From Ligula intestinalis (taxonomy: Eukaryota > Platyhelminthes > Cestoda > Diphyllobothriidea > Diphyllobothriidae): a stretch of DNA of 64,000 bases. Location of the stretch: assembly GCA_036362985.1 (NCBI GenBank), contig JAYGXS010000002.1:11774135-11838134 (forward strand), read 5' to 3'. Positions 12,251 through 24,600 of this stretch are shown one piece after another; the stretch's first letter is position 1; each line of letters opens with the position of its first letter. Below the pieces are notes generated by a model. The model ran no database searches, had not been told where the DNA came from, and saw nothing but the letters and a program-made list of their open reading frames with translations. A program made the position numbers and the translations under genes.

Positions 12251-13035
12251 GTTATTCAATCAATTTATAGATCTGGCACTGGCCTACATAGCTCTGCGCG
12301 GGCATCTTCGCGCTGACGTCACTGTTGTTTGATTGGCCCCTATTTCGTATAACTGTTGCTTGTTTTTCCGGAAAATGTAGTTTATGTAGTGCAATTCATT
12401 AATCCCTAGTCCCAGCAATTCGTCCTACGAAACCGGTGTTTATAGGGTTTATCGGTGGGGTATTAGGATAATTAGTGGTATCCACTTTAATAACTGTCAT
12501 ATGCATTTTGATTTTATTGTATTTAGAAATGATGTTGATTTGTATCCGTAAATTTTGCCAATCTGCATTACCATTTAACGTATTGCAGAAAAACGTTGAT
12601 ATGAAATCGAAGGTTTCGTGAAATTACTGCGAAATAGAAATGGTAGTTAGGAGATTGTCTACTTCAACTTACCCGTGGTTAAACTTGCCGTTCTGGAGTA
12701 AGATTAGTACAGTCCGTGTCGTGAAACGCCGTGCACACCTTCAACTTACATGCGGAACAACTTAATCCCAGCGGCCGCAGCAAAAAATTCAACTACATTT
12801 TTTTCACTTAACACTTACTTCTAAAAATTTCCTTCCCTGTCTTTCCTATTAAGTAATCCCAAAAACTCTTTAACCATCGTATCTGTAGGAAAAAATGCTG
12901 GGACTAAGTGTATAGGAGGTACACTACATAAACTACTTTTGTCGCTTTTCTGTTGCCACTTTTATCTCTGGCGGTGAACTCAAGTAAGAGTTCGAAAGCT
13001 CGGACAAAGAAAACCATGATTCTGCTGACCAACGG
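12250..13035 (+). repeat. dispersed repeat R2 interrupted by a MITE
   Basis: The segments flanking the MITE (about 12250-12376 and 12937-13035) align with the repeat arm at 63.04-63.25 kb. Shared blocks include ATAACTGTTGCTTGT on the left and TTTTATCTCTGGCGGTG and GAAAGCTC on the right. The MITE at 12377-12936 therefore landed inside an older R2 copy. R2 itself has no coding capacity that I can see. Confidence 0.6.
12377..12936 (+). mobile_element. MITE-like element with terminal inverted repeats (copy 1)
   Basis: The 15-bp outer ends GTAGTTTATGTAGTG (12377-12391) and CACTACATAAACTAC (12922-12936) are exact inverted complements. Similarity continues inward for about 50 bp (CTAGTCCCAGC on the left, GCTGGGACTAAG on the right). 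About 560 bp long, no open frame of note. Two further copies occur in this window (15749-16289 and 23735-23947), so it is a mobile family. I could not assign a superfamily or a clear target-site duplication. Confidence 0.8.
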
Positions 13036-15748
13036 GCCTTCTCCTTTACCTACTTGAGAATTTAATAAAAAAGTAAAGTATTTATCGACGACAGAAAATC
13101 GTGGAGGTCAACCTCAGTGAGCGTTGTAAAGTTGCTTCTCGGTTTAACACTAAACCCACACGCATGTTTTCTATAAAAATCGGGCGCAATACCTCGTGGA
13201 GAATGCACATGCAGGAATATGTTTTGAGCAAGGAGCGCAGAGAAATGCCCATTGTTTCTGTCGGTGACGTGAAACTGTCGCGGCAGCTAGGGAGATTCTA
13301 GCCACAACGACCTTAAAACTCAGTCATGAATAGAAATATCAGTTGAATGCCAGCCTGTGTGGTACGATCAGATAATGGAGTGGAGTGATTTGGAAGCCTA
13401 GCGGGGAAGGGCGTCCCTAGTGAAAGTCATGCAGGCGTTAGAACGTTTCGAGTGGGGACATGTATGAGTTAGCCACAAAGTCGATTGGTCGACTAAATTG
13501 TTGTGACTGTCCACGTACCACACTGCTAATGGTACGCACGAGAGGGTCAGCGTTGCAACAGGCATCTGAAAGAGAACATGGGGAGGCTATTTCTTGGTAC
13601 TAAACATAGCACTCCCTATCCAACCACGGGGGGCAACAAAGCGCTGAACGCTTCATTTATCCTTATATACGGTAAGTAAAACTGTTCAAGCACACTCACA
13701 GTAGTCCGTCCCACTTGCTAGAGCACCTTTCTACAAGTTCCATCCTTTTTGTATAGCTTTAAAGGTATGATGTTTCCTTCTACTAATGCGAGAAACTGTG
13801 AGTTAAAACACGAGAGAAGCAGGTGACCAGAAATGTCTGAAGCAGACGGGAATCGACCTACCTTTTGGCCCTCAAGCCCCACCCCATGCCTGACAGTTGC
13901 CCTTTGTCTGGGACGGTGGGGATTGGTCGGCTGTTCAACAGGGGCTACAGCTCGAGCAAGATGCGAATAGGCCGTGCGAGTGTTATGCAAATTTGGCTCA
14001 AGGAAGTTGAGGAGGAGGAGGAAGGTGTTGATGAAGGCTAAGGTTCATACATGAACGCTTCGACTGACTGCACCGGCGCTACTCGGTAGATTCATTAGTC
14101 ACCAAGGTTTTAACTCCCAAGTCATTTGATAAACCTTCAGACACTGTCATCCACACGTTGATAATTGCAAGCATTATTTTGGGGTAGTTGAAAGATGGCC
14201 GAGGAAGTGAGAAAATTGGAAAACGATAAGAGAATTCACGCTAAATATTGAAGGGAGGTCTCAACGAACGCCGAAATTCGGGTTTTTAATTTTCTGAGAA
14301 ATAAATTTCTGTGCGAGGTATACATCAGTATATCTGAGGTGTATAGGCATATACCGAGATTGTAAGTGTGTGCTTGGGTTGAAACGCGTCAACCACTGCA
14401 AAATATTCACTTGCTGCTGACGGACAGACTTTAGTAATATACATATATATACATATTTATAGTATATATACTTTAAAAATTTCCGTAAAAATGCCTTGAG
14501 ACCTTAAATCTACTGATGTTCACCACAAACACAAATTAACGTCTCAGGAAATCAAAAAGCTGGACTTTCTTATCCAGTATATCAAAAAGAAAGCAGACAG
14601 GGAAAGCTGAAGGACCCCTCGCAGCGTGTCAAGCATCGGCAGGATACCGGTTAAACACCTGTCCACGCCTTATATCTAGTACTCAGGCTTTTAGTATGGT
14701 AAGTTACAATATCGACGTTTTTCTATGGGCATAAGTTACGGGAATTCCCAATCAACGAACTGAGTCAGTGCAATTGAGGGAGATATGACAGTCACTCGGC
14801 AATACTTTTCAACTCGTCATTATTCTTTACTGTGCGGTCAACGTTCTGTTTCCTAGAAGGGGAGCAATTTCGCGCATCCTGATTTCTATCCTTAATCAGG
14901 TCAGATCGGGTAATGCTACAGTAACATCGAAACGCCACACAAACCTTATGTTTGTCTTGCTATTCGTACAACGAAATATGGGTTTTTAGCAATGTCAGTG
15001 GGAACAAGCCTTCTGTTTCAGAAGATAGAACACCGATAGTGAAAACAGCAGGCCGGTAGTCCAATTTTTTCCTAAGACACGTTCCTAGAATCTATTTATT
15101 TATTTATTTTTGTTTTAATACCCTCAGTGCATTTGCTGCTGTTCTGAGCGTGCAGTTATGTAATACACTGCGGAAAAAATCATCCTACGGCCCAATATGT
15201 AAATTTTTTAAGTTCTGTTATCAGTTGTGAGAGTGAAAATTCCTAAATTAACAGAGACGTACGCAGGCGACAAGCTCAGAGATGTTATTATCGGCTCGTT
15301 GACTGTCTTGGATATTTCTTTAAAAGAACGGTAACAACACGCATTGTTGTTAGGTTTTTGTTACCAAAAATGAAATTCCAACAGGTAAACGGTCAGCCTG
15401 TTGCACTAATGAGGCGTTCACATACAGCCGCAGTAAAAGTTTTACATCTATGCCCAATTCACCCCTTGATGCAACTACCTGATTTCCCCGAAAACCTCTA
15501 GGTAGCCATTGATTAACGTCATTTTGAGCCCGATTCAGGAGCTTATTTTATTTAATTTGCAGCTTGCCTATAGCGCGATTAGTGTTTCAAACCGATTTTT
15601 AAGATTGAGTATGCCGATCACTGGCGGCTGACTATGAAAGAGAAATCGACTAATTCCCTCCGAGGTCGTGACTTTTTCACAATTGAAACAACTTAATTAA
15701 GCAACGATGCCAAATCCTTCCTAAAAATTAAATGAAACTAGGGCAAGA
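13036..15748. other. spacer, nothing recognised
   Basis: No supported gene. A TA-rich simple tract lies at about 14435-14475. The 90-codon minus-strand frame at 13718-13990 matches nothing I know. Confidence 0.45.
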
Positions 15749-16289
15749 GTAGCCTGTGTAGCCCCACACATTAATCCCTACAACCTGTACGTTTTCCTAC
15801 GAAAACGGTGTTTATCGGGTTAATAGGCAGGAATTGAGGACACGCGGTGCCAAATGCATTTTATTTTACTGTATTTAGAAGTGTTGTTGCTTAATATCTG
15901 TAGACCTTCCTAATCTGCATTATCATTTAACTTTTTGTGGAAAAACCTGATTTTAAAACTGCAAGTTTCTTGAATTTCTGAATAAAATGAAATGGTGGTA
16001 AGATGGTCGTCTAGTTAAACTAACCTGAGGTCCAATTTGCCGTTCTGGAGTTAGGTAAGTATAGTATGTGGCGCAAAGCACCACGCACACCGTCAATTTA
16101 CATGCGGAACATCCTGCTCCCAATAGCCGCGTGAAGCAACTTCGACTACATTTATTCACTTTTCCCTTATTTCTAAAAATTTCCTTCTCTGCCTATCCTC
16201 TATTTCCACCCCCAAAAACTCTATTACCACCGTTTTTGGAGGAAAAAATGCTAAGACTAGGGGTATATGAGTGGGACTACATAAGCTAC
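15749..16289 (+). mobile_element. MITE-like element (copy 2)
   Basis: Collinear with the element at 12377-12936 over its whole length, e.g. TTTAGAA, TTGCCGTTCTGGAG, TTTACATGCGGAAC and TTTCTAAAAATTTCCTT. Ends are diverged inverted repeats (GTAGCCTGTGTAG at the left; CTACATAAGCTAC at the right). About 541 bp. Open frames inside are not coding. Confidence 0.8.
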
Positions 16290-16419
16290 TTTTGCCGAAA
16301 CTAGTACTCATTCTAATGGATTCTGGATGACTGCTTAGGAAATCCTGCGTGGGCAGTCAGCTTGCTGTTCCGCAGTGGTGGCTTCATGCGAGCAGTAAGT
16401 TGAACGGGAAAACTCTAAG

Positions 16420-16560
16420 TGTGATTAAATTCACGGCTCACAGCAAGTATCGTAGCTCAATAGAAGAACGGTGGCTGCGTGGGTTTGACTCCGCTCAAGA
16501 CCGTATATTGGATCAACTGAACTTAACAAAACAGCTGCCATGCGATACGCATCGGTAAGA
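16420..16560 (+). repeat. tRNA-derived SINE (family 2, copy 1)
   Basis: A-box-like CGTAGCTCAATAG (16451-16463) and B-box-like GGGTTTGACTCC (16481-16492) are spaced as in a tRNA-derived promoter. The tail beginning TTGGATCAACTGAA matches the tail of the minus-strand element at 41.3 kb (TTGACTCAACTGAA). No hammerhead motif is present, so it is distinct from the SINE at 2.8 and 34.8 kb. Confidence 0.55.
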
Positions 16561-17440
16561 AGAGGAAGCGTAGTTGGTCTTTGTCAGGCTGTCACCGCGC
16601 GTGTAATCTGCACAAGGTCTTGTGGTTAGCCCAATTCGCGGAATGCTTACTTTGTGCGGATGCTAGCAGGTAAGTATGCACTAGTGACTACATGCCTCTT
16701 TTGGTCAACCACTTTCACAGTTGACTCATTCAAAGAACGCTCTCTGTAGACGCATTCTGTGGCTGAATGCTAGGCTCACCCGCCGCAAACACAGTACCCC
16801 CCTTTCGTGAATGGTTGTGCATTCATCAGACTGTCAACTTTCCCCTACCTACCTACCTACCCGTCAAACTTAAGATGGGTAATTACTCAAAATAGCTTTA
16901 ACCCACGTTGCATTCCAAACTGGAATCAAGAGGCTATGAGCAGACGTTCTGTGAAATTCGAGCAATGGATAGATACTGTAGTAGGCCTATATGTAGTTTC
17001 TAAAGACGGCAAAATGCACAACATTAAGGAATAATAGAACTTGTGCCGTTATTATTATTATTTTAGTGTTAATCACTTTATTTCGCACAGATTGGGAATG
17101 CATACTGCGTACTGTCTTCTTAGAAGGCACACAAGCCGTATTATAGGACACTATTTACTGGTCGTGGTAAGTATGATTACTGAAATCAGGCACGTACCAA
17201 TAGCAGCAGTATTTTAGTCGGACCGAGTAGAAACATACACAGCCTGATGGATAGAGTTGAGAGGTGGACACCAAGGCAAGCTCTGCTGTGCCCCAAACAC
17301 GTGCTTACTCAGAAAAGGTAAAATCAAGATTCACACTACTTGCTGAGGTCAAGTAGTAGGGGTTCTAACGTTGTCTAACTCAGTGTCGGCTCGGACAATT
17401 GATAGCACCAGTGCTAGCGCCTGTACTACAACATCCCATG
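16561..17440. other. spacer, nothing recognised
   Basis: Contains a short (CTAC)n-type tract near 16846-16862 and a short ATT run near 17050. No supported gene. Confidence 0.45.
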
Positions 17441-17910
17441 TTGAGATTGAGGGGATATGAGCCCAGTGCTAACTTTAATCAGCAGCAATTCCGACTTACA
17501 ATACAGTTCTTGATAGCACCAGCAAATACTATCACTCAGCTACATCCTAGTTTGTAGTATAAGAAATAAGAGTAGTGATAGTACCAGCCCTGGCTTCTGA
17601 GAGTCTGGCTAGACGCCTACTTTGGGTGAGTGAGGGTAGACAATGCAGTAGTACTCGCGCAAAGTCTACTGTCAGGAAAGGCTAAATTAAGAGGGTTGTT
17701 CAGGCTGCATTGGCAAAAGCGGCTTCCGCCCAAAGTCTGCTTGGTTAACTCAAATTCGGTCATGTCACCGGTTTAATCCGGTGGAGGGCTTAAGTGAGAT
17801 AGACAGTTGCGCGTCTATTTAACTATAATCTCGCTCAATTTACCGTCTCTGCTCTTGAACACATGGTGGACTTCATCGAAATTGATGGTCACAAAACACA
17901 TGTCAACCAC
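17441..17910 (+). repeat. dispersed repeat R1, copy 1
   Basis: About 470 bp that recurs at 31998-32475 (+) and 43630-44035 (-). Shared landmarks in order: TTGAGATTGAGG, a GATAGTACCAG patch, GTGAGTGAGGGTAGA, GCAGTAGTACTCGCGCAAA, CTGCATTGG, and CACCGTCTCTGCTCTT-like to ATGGTGGAC near the end. No coding frame is conserved. Class unknown; the constant length suggests a discrete mobile unit. Confidence 0.7.
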
Positions 17911-18639
17911 TTCTGTACAGAAAATACTATTCTTTTCACCTGACCCCCTACTTCTTCTCTTTCCACAAGGAACCAGATCTGAAGATCACAATGGCAAGGG
18001 TTTTGCCTAGTAGCATAACCTGTTGCGATAGTTCTTTTCATGTATCCCTTCCTCCGTGAATGCTGCTCGATCCTAGAAGATGCATACAAGTTTCCTCCAG
18101 GTAGACGGTAATCTCTATTTCTCACCACGAGTAAGGCGCCACGAGTAAGGCGCGCTGGACCAGCATTAGGCTCAAATCGGGGTATGGTAGGCAGCATCGT
18201 GGGGGCTCGACCATGAGTAATGCCACACATATGGTGAAACGCCTAGACGCGAGTTCACTTCGTGCCACCCACCTGCTCCCTATCTCTCTTCTATCTTGTC
18301 ATGAAACTGGTCCCAAAATAGTAAGGAAAGAGTTAGTGCGGCTTATGATGTGCAAATAACCGTTGGTGCGACCATCAATTCGTTGGGACCACGTTGAACA
18401 TCGTCGGAACATCGTTGTATGTGTCCTCTTACGTCAGGTTTCTAAAAGGGGCAGTGTGCCTCGGAACAAAACACTGCGAATGAGCTAGTTCCACTCAGAC
18501 ACCTGGCTAATCCTTCCTCATATAAGAAATGCGTCTGAATTCGTTGAAAGGCACTTGAGGAAATGCAAAATAAAAGGGGCGCACAGACCAGCGACTACTT
18601 TGCATGTCCAGCTTGTACACCTTAAGGAGAGGGTTAGCT
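17911..18639. other. spacer, nothing recognised
   Basis: No supported gene; the 113-codon minus-strand frame at 17889-18230 partly lies in repeat R1 and shows no domain. Confidence 0.45.
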
Positions 18640-18985
18640 ATTTCAATAAAAAAGAAATAATTTGCAGTATCCCATGTGAAGCTTTGATACCGTATACTGC
18701 GGCCAAACAGGAAGATTCGTCTCTACACGCATTCACGAACACCAATTGACAGTGCAAAAACGGGACTGTTTATCCGAAGTGGCTGTGCATAGCCTTGATA
18801 CAAAAGACAGCTTCGCATGGACAAAATACGCATCAGCGGAGTTTTCCTCTCCAAAAAGGCCAATAATTTCTTGAGGCCGTGTACTCCGACGACTCATGCA
18901 TCAACCGACGCATGGAATTCATCAACATCTCCAAGAACGATGGAAGAGACAAAGGTCGCACAATACAGATTCACAGAAACCCCAC
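18640..18985 (+). pseudogene. PLE GIY-YIG endonuclease fragment (family C)
   Basis: With one or two frame changes the + strand reads 'IICSIPC', then 'YCGQTGRFVSTRIHEHQLT', 'LSEVAVHSL', and 'FLEAVYSDDSCINRRMEF'. These are the strands, Arg helix, metal-binding Glu and Asn of a GIY-YIG nuclease of a PLE. The last part is in a different frame from the first (shift near 18870, where a stop also appears). The Arg and Glu positions are intact even though the frame is broken. There is no RT upstream, so it is a 3'-terminal fragment. A hammerhead-like motif follows at 19072. Confidence 0.8.
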
Positions 18986-19071
18986 CTACCAGTCAGATCC
19001 CACTGCACATGACTACTGATTTTTTCTGCACGGTTGAAATGCTAATTGTTCGTATGCTTATTCTCGCTAGT

Positions 19072-19106
19072 CCGAAGACGATCTGGGGAACCAGTCTCGA
19101 AGATTT
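19072..19106 (+). ncRNA. hammerhead-like motif, PLE family C copy 2
   Basis: CCGAAGA (CTGANGA with one change) is followed by a strong hairpin TCTGG-GGAA-CCAGT and then GAAGATTT. It lies about 90 nt 3' of the endonuclease fragment on the same strand, like the 10.6 kb copy. The first-core change probably weakens or abolishes activity. Confidence 0.5.
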
Positions 19107-22100
19107 ACTAATTTAATTTACTATTTTTGTCCGAAATAATACCTTCTCTTCAAAAAGATGTAAATCTGCTTGGCGTATCACAATTCGTCACTGTCTAATG
19201 TGAGTGATGTTAGTTTTGCAAGCACAAATATTTTAAAACATTTATTTAAAACATTTCATATATGTTTTATTCGTAGCACACAATGGGGGGCATTCAGCCG
19301 GCCAGGCTGCAGTCGACTGCTACGGTGAAAACTACCCACCCATGATGATCTCCTATCAGATGCTCTACATGATGAGTACACCTTCCGGTCAGAAAAATGT
19401 TCGCTGTCTCTCTCTACCTGACTCTCGTTGATGCTTATTTCCGGTTGGCTGACATATGCTCAATGGCCATGTCCGTTTCATGTCTTTTTTTGCATCCTTC
19501 ATGATGAAAAAATGTTGAAATATCGTTTTTTCTCTGTACTAATGCGATTTAAAAGCAAATAGGAGGGACAAAATTGAAAAATGAGCCAACTAATTATGAT
19601 AAGTAGATGCCAATTTCGAAAGCTATTTGTCTAATAGAACTTTGACTGACGAGCTTGCTTACACTGTGCAAACATCAGAACAAAAACAAAAACGACATTC
19701 CCCTCCTCCTAACTGTCCCTACCTGTTTCTGATAACAACAAATGTTCCACGCTTCAAAGTTGCTTTCCAAATTCTGAGTGCAATAGACATATACAGAAGA
19801 TAAAACAGGGCTCGCTGAATAGCAGGCATTGAAAATGCTTACCTTATTCCCATGAGAACAGCATTTCAGACAAAACAAAGCAACTAGCAAAGAAGGAAGG
19901 GTGTTGGGGAAGTATGTTGTCATTTCTTAGGACCCAGCGGATCATTGCATCGGAGGAGTAAATTCTATGAACTCTTATGCTCGATATAAAAAAATTAAAA
20001 CGGCAGAAACGGTATTAGTTGTGCAAGCAGCAGTAGCATTAGAACAGAGAAACCAAACGAATTTTAAATTACAAGAGTGCTTGGTGAGCATACGTAGGCT
20101 TTCTATAAATTTTCATCGGTGAACAAGCTGAACAAGTGGTCAATAATGTTCGTCTTTTCTTCCAAGCGAGAAGTGGAAATCAGGAAAGAGGTCAACAAGA
20201 GAGGGACGGTTGTGCCGAGAATGTTTGGTGGAGCCAATCTAGGGGAGGGGAGAGATAGACAAAGAGAGCTAAGTGGCTGCGGACCATGCCAGACATGGAG
20301 CTTGTAGGAGGTTGATTTGCACACACAACGCCAGCTTCCTCCGCCTGATAATGGTCGCTTTTTCTGCTGCCAGTGGGTGCTGACTCAGAGACTTTTTATA
20401 GTTTGATCGGACCTTAAAAATCAGCTTTAAGGCTTCGTTAGGGTCCACACGATATCCGAAAACAGCAATTTGGACGACAGTTGCGCTTTTTATGCTCCTG
20501 TATTCACCTTTGCTGAGTCATGCCGAGAGGTGCTTGCGTATTCTTTTGGACGAGCACCGATACTTGTGATTGATATACCCGGCTCCACAGGAGCAAGTTA
20601 ATCAGTAGATACACATGGGGGTGGTCTGAGCTGGCAATCTATCCTTGCCTTAGCCGTGGAGGACCGGGTTGGTTGACAATAATACCAGAACTCTCGCTGC
20701 TGGGAAGGTGCGTGACACGGCTTGGTCGAGGCGTGTCTTAAGGAGCCCGCTTGCCGCACCGCCTTAAAAGGGGACTACGAGGAGTAGCGTCTTCTTTTCT
20801 ACATTGAGTGTGGTGGGCTATATTTCTCTCTCGACCATATTTTTTGTAATTAATATCGCAGGATACCCGTTCTCACAAAGCAGGTCCTGGATCTTCTTAA
20901 GCATCAAGTCGACTGTGTCCGTCGAGCAAATTTTTCTAGCCCTTCGCGTTAAGTAGCCGAATATCTTGTGTTTCTGTTGGATGCGCACGAATTTAAGTTT
21001 TAATACTCGCATATCGTTCATATGCAATCACAGTCATAATTGCCTTAATTCTCTCTGCTTTCTAGATTATACCTGCCAGCGGGGCCCTAAACGCCCAAAA
21101 ATGATACCATTTCGTAACTGCTGTGCTCTGCTTTCACATTTGAAATGACACTTTGAGCATCATGTCTCTGTAACCAACGTAAAGAGGTCGTCCATTCAGT
21201 TAGATTTTTGTTGGCATAACCAGTTAAATTATTTGCATTTCATTACGTCAGCCTGAACAACTCGATGTAATAAGTCAAAGTTTGTCACTTGCTTGATTCT
21301 CATTCGCTTGCTCGAAATTCAAAACATCCTTATCTTTAGGAAATTCCAAAAATTTAATCTAAACAAAGATTTTCATAGTCGCTCCGATTAACTGTCGATC
21401 AAGACGTTTATACTTACTGTTGTGGTAAAAATTAGGTTTTGATAGAATGTTTAACTAAGCAGCAATTATTTATTTTTTTGATTCGTACCAATAAGTAGAA
21501 ACATTTCATTTCCGAAGCATGCTATATCCATTCTAGACAGAGTTTGCAGCAACCCTCCCGAAATATGGTGAAGTGCTCTATCCTCTATGCTACTGTAAAG
21601 CTGCCGTTGGCTACCAAGGCTCTTGTCGGCCTTTGTAGGTAGTCAACCTAAATCAACTGTTTACCAGACGAAGATAGTAACCTTTTTGGGATGTTATCCT
21701 TACGTCCAACTGCACAATAATTTATGTACTTAGGGGACTGGAAGATTGCTAATATACTGTCGATAATAAATGGCCTTCTGCGTCTGAAAACAGAAGCAAT
21801 TAGTTAACAGAAACGGTAATTTCCATCGTTTTAAATAACTCAAAGCAATTTTCCAACTCAAGGTAGATTACCATTTTACAATTGGATTTCGATCCCACTG
21901 AACGCCTCGACAGGACCACATATGCAACTCAGTCTTGGTTCACCTTATTTGTCCGAAGTAGTTAATGGATTTCATAGAGGGGTCTGAAACAGAGCCAAAC
22001 CGAACACTTGCTGTTTAGAACCTGATAATGCCATGGCATAAACATCTTCCTTTTTTCATACCATGCAGTAATAAGCTATGAAAGCCGCAAGAGAGATCAG

Positions 22101-22240
22101 GATAGGTGTAGGAAAATAAGTAGTTCCTGTTCCATATAGAGCATGTTTACATTTGCATGAAATTTGCATAAGTATTCGCAGGTTGACAACAGGAAATAAA
22201 CTGACCAAACACAGTCCTGATCTCACTTTATTGACTCACC
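19107..22240. other. spacer, nothing recognised
   Basis: About 3.1 kb with no supported gene. Sequence to about 19200 is probably the tail of the preceding PLE (CTTGGCGTATCACAATTC resembles the family C tail). Confidence 0.45.
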
Positions 22241-22244
22241 TGTG

Positions 22245-23207
22245 CAAAAGTAATGTTTGCAGATGATCTGAAGATTTGGAATTCAACCGAGAGCTCGGAA
22301 AATAGGCAGAGCTTACAATATAACTTCGATTGCTTGCAAAAGTGGTGTGATAGGCGGCTACTTTAACTCAATTTCAACAAATGCCATGTCATCCGCCTAC
22401 GGTCTAGTTGCAGAAAAATGATACGCTTTTAGCATGAGCACTTCAGCAGAAGTCACTAACTCGAGTAAGTGAACGAACTGAAGGATCTAGTTGCGTGCAC
22501 TAATCTGGCGCCCCCTTTCACACTGTGCTTAAACTGCAAAAGGGAGTTATGGACATCATAGGAGCGATCAGAAGATCCTTCCTGTACTTTGATGTGGAAC
22601 TTTTTGGAGGAGTGTTTTGGACATATGTCAGGCAAGTGTTGGAATATTGTGTTATGGCGTGGTGCCCCTGGATGAAAACCAATGACGCAGCGCTTAGAAA
22701 AGTTCAACGAAGGGCAACCAAATTAGTCAGTGGCTTGGAAAGCCTACCATAAGAGGGTCGACTAGAAACGCTCAAATTTTTTCCTCATAGGCAATAGAGA
22801 GCTGATATGACCATCGTCTTTAAACTCGTCAGAGGAATAGACTGTGCTCTTCAGACGGCTGATTTTTTGAATTGGCAAAAACAACCCCTCGCCGAGGTCA
22901 TCCATACAAACGATTGAAACACCATGTCAAATTAAAAGTGCGGGTCAACGATTTTTCCCGCCGGGTCATTGAAGGCTGGATCAAACTACCTTCTTAAATC
23001 TTTCTTACAGAAAACATTGACACATTTAAAAGAAGACTCGATGAATTTGTACTTGCTAGTCATACATAAAGTAGACACCAAAGATTGATGAAATGTACAT
23101 AGATGCCTCTGAAAAATCTATGTGATTTTGCAGCATCTATCTGCACGTCGAGTTTTCAAAGACTCTGCCTATTTCCCTTATATATACTGAATTATACTGA
23201 ATTAATC
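22245..23207 (+). pseudogene. CR1-like LINE, second lineage, RT to 3' end
   Basis: Starts within the RT palm: 'VMFADDLKIWN' (ATG at 22253), then 'LQKWCDR', and after decay 'GVMDIIGAIRRSFLYFDVELF', 'YVRQVLEYCVMAW', 'LRKVQRRATKLVSG'. The C-terminal part encodes 'RGHPYKRLKHHVKLKVR', 'EGWIKLPS' and 'TFKRRLDEF' in shifted frames. It differs strongly from the copies at 0, 48 and 54 kb and ends in two ATACTGAATT units (about 23185-23204) rather than ACTGA, so it is a different subfamily. Several stops and frameshifts; 5' truncated. Confidence 0.85.
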
Positions 23208-23734
23208 TTTGTTATCCTCTTGTGTGAGTTTTCTGGCCCTGTCAGTGAGTTAATACAATTCATTATGCTGTTTATATCCTGCTTTGAAAACTAAGCACTC
23301 CGTAAACCTCTGCATGACGAGCCGCAACCAGGCAGATTGACTTCCAGCCGCTAAATGCAGGTGACAAACTCCGGCCGCGGTTGTGGCACTCCATCCCGGT
23401 CGCTGCCGTCCGATGTGGCGTCACAGGCTGCGTGCTCCCCCAGTCTTCGCCCCGCTGGCGTTCGCAAAAGCGGTGTGATGGCGACGTTAGCAGACATTAG
23501 TTAATGTGATGAGAACTTGTCGGACTAGCTAACTTGAAATGCTGCATTGTGTCAGGGCCTGGCTTCTCGGTGACGTGTCGCATCATGGAACAGCATGACT
23601 CATACTACCACTAGGTTCCATATCTCGATAAATATCAACCAAACTTCCAAAAGGGTTTTTGATTCGAACTTATTATTAAATAGGGCAGTCAGACTGATTA
23701 GCGTATATTCTAACAACAAAATATTTCACTCAAG
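23208..23734. other. spacer, nothing recognised
   Basis: Contains a GC-richer stretch (about 23330-23480) with no recognisable gene. Confidence 0.4.
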
Positions 23735-23947
23735 AAGCGCCGCGCACACCCTCAATTTACATGCGGAACAACCTGCTCTCAGCGGCCGCGGGAAACAACT
23801 TTGACTATATTCTTTCACTTTACACTTTCTTCTAAAAATTTGCTTTTCTGCCTATCCTATTTCCTACCCCACAAAACTCTATAATCACCGTTTTTGCAGG
23901 ACAAACTGCTTGGATTAGGGATATATGAATGGGGCTACATAAGCTAC
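23735..23947 (+). mobile_element. MITE-like element, 3' half (copy 3)
   Basis: Aligns with the last about 215 bp of the elements at 12.4 and 15.7 kb (GCGCACACC, TTTACATGCGGAAC, GCGGCCGC, TTCTAAAAATTT, CTACATAAGCTAC). The left half is missing. Confidence 0.7.
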
Positions 23948-23989
23948 TTTTGCCGATGTTGCCTTTGAATGAACTTCTTTATGGCTGTC

Positions 23990-24470
23990 TGCAAGAAAGA
24001 TAATCTTTACAAAATGGCTGTAAAAATAGCATGCACTTTTGTCATTGATTATCACTGCCTTTGTAAATTCACTAACACTTCAAGCATTGATAAAAAAAAC
24101 GTTTTTTCCTGTACTCGTTATCTAACCAATAAAGTCTGATTCAAACGTTGTATCTGAGGAACAGGTATCTTTTGGGTGCGAAAAGGTTTTTAATTTCCTG
24201 CTTACTGGCGACAGGCCGCATCATGGGACCGACCTGGCCACCATTAGCTGGCTGACTCATTCGTCCACTAGGTTTTTTAACTGTTAACCGAACTGCCAAA
24301 AGGGCTTTTTCGTTCCAAAATATTAGTCAAGCAGGCGTATTTATGCTGATTATCGTACTACCTAATCGCAAGCTTTTTAACTTACAAAAGGGTACTGGTT
24401 TTTGAATGAGCTTCTTTATGATTATCTGTAAAAAATGACTGCATACTAAATGCGCAATTTTTCATCTATT
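23990..24470 (+). repeat. diverged fragments related to the 46.5-47.5 kb foldback arm
   Basis: Two stretches (about 24000-24150 and 24400-24470) resemble the left arm of the foldback element, e.g. CTGTAAAAATAGCATGC, TCATTGATTATCACTGCCTT and GTACTCGTTATCTA. A weaker relative is at about 42745-42900. Similarity is visible but diverged, so boundaries are rough. Confidence 0.4.
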
Positions 24471-24600
24471 TTCATTGCCATTTTACATTGCATTAAACTT
24501 CTTTCAAAACATGTACAAAAGTATTCTTTTCTATGCTCATTTTCTAGTCAATACCCACTGGTCACACGAAAAAATATACAGGTACATGTGTTCTCTAGAA

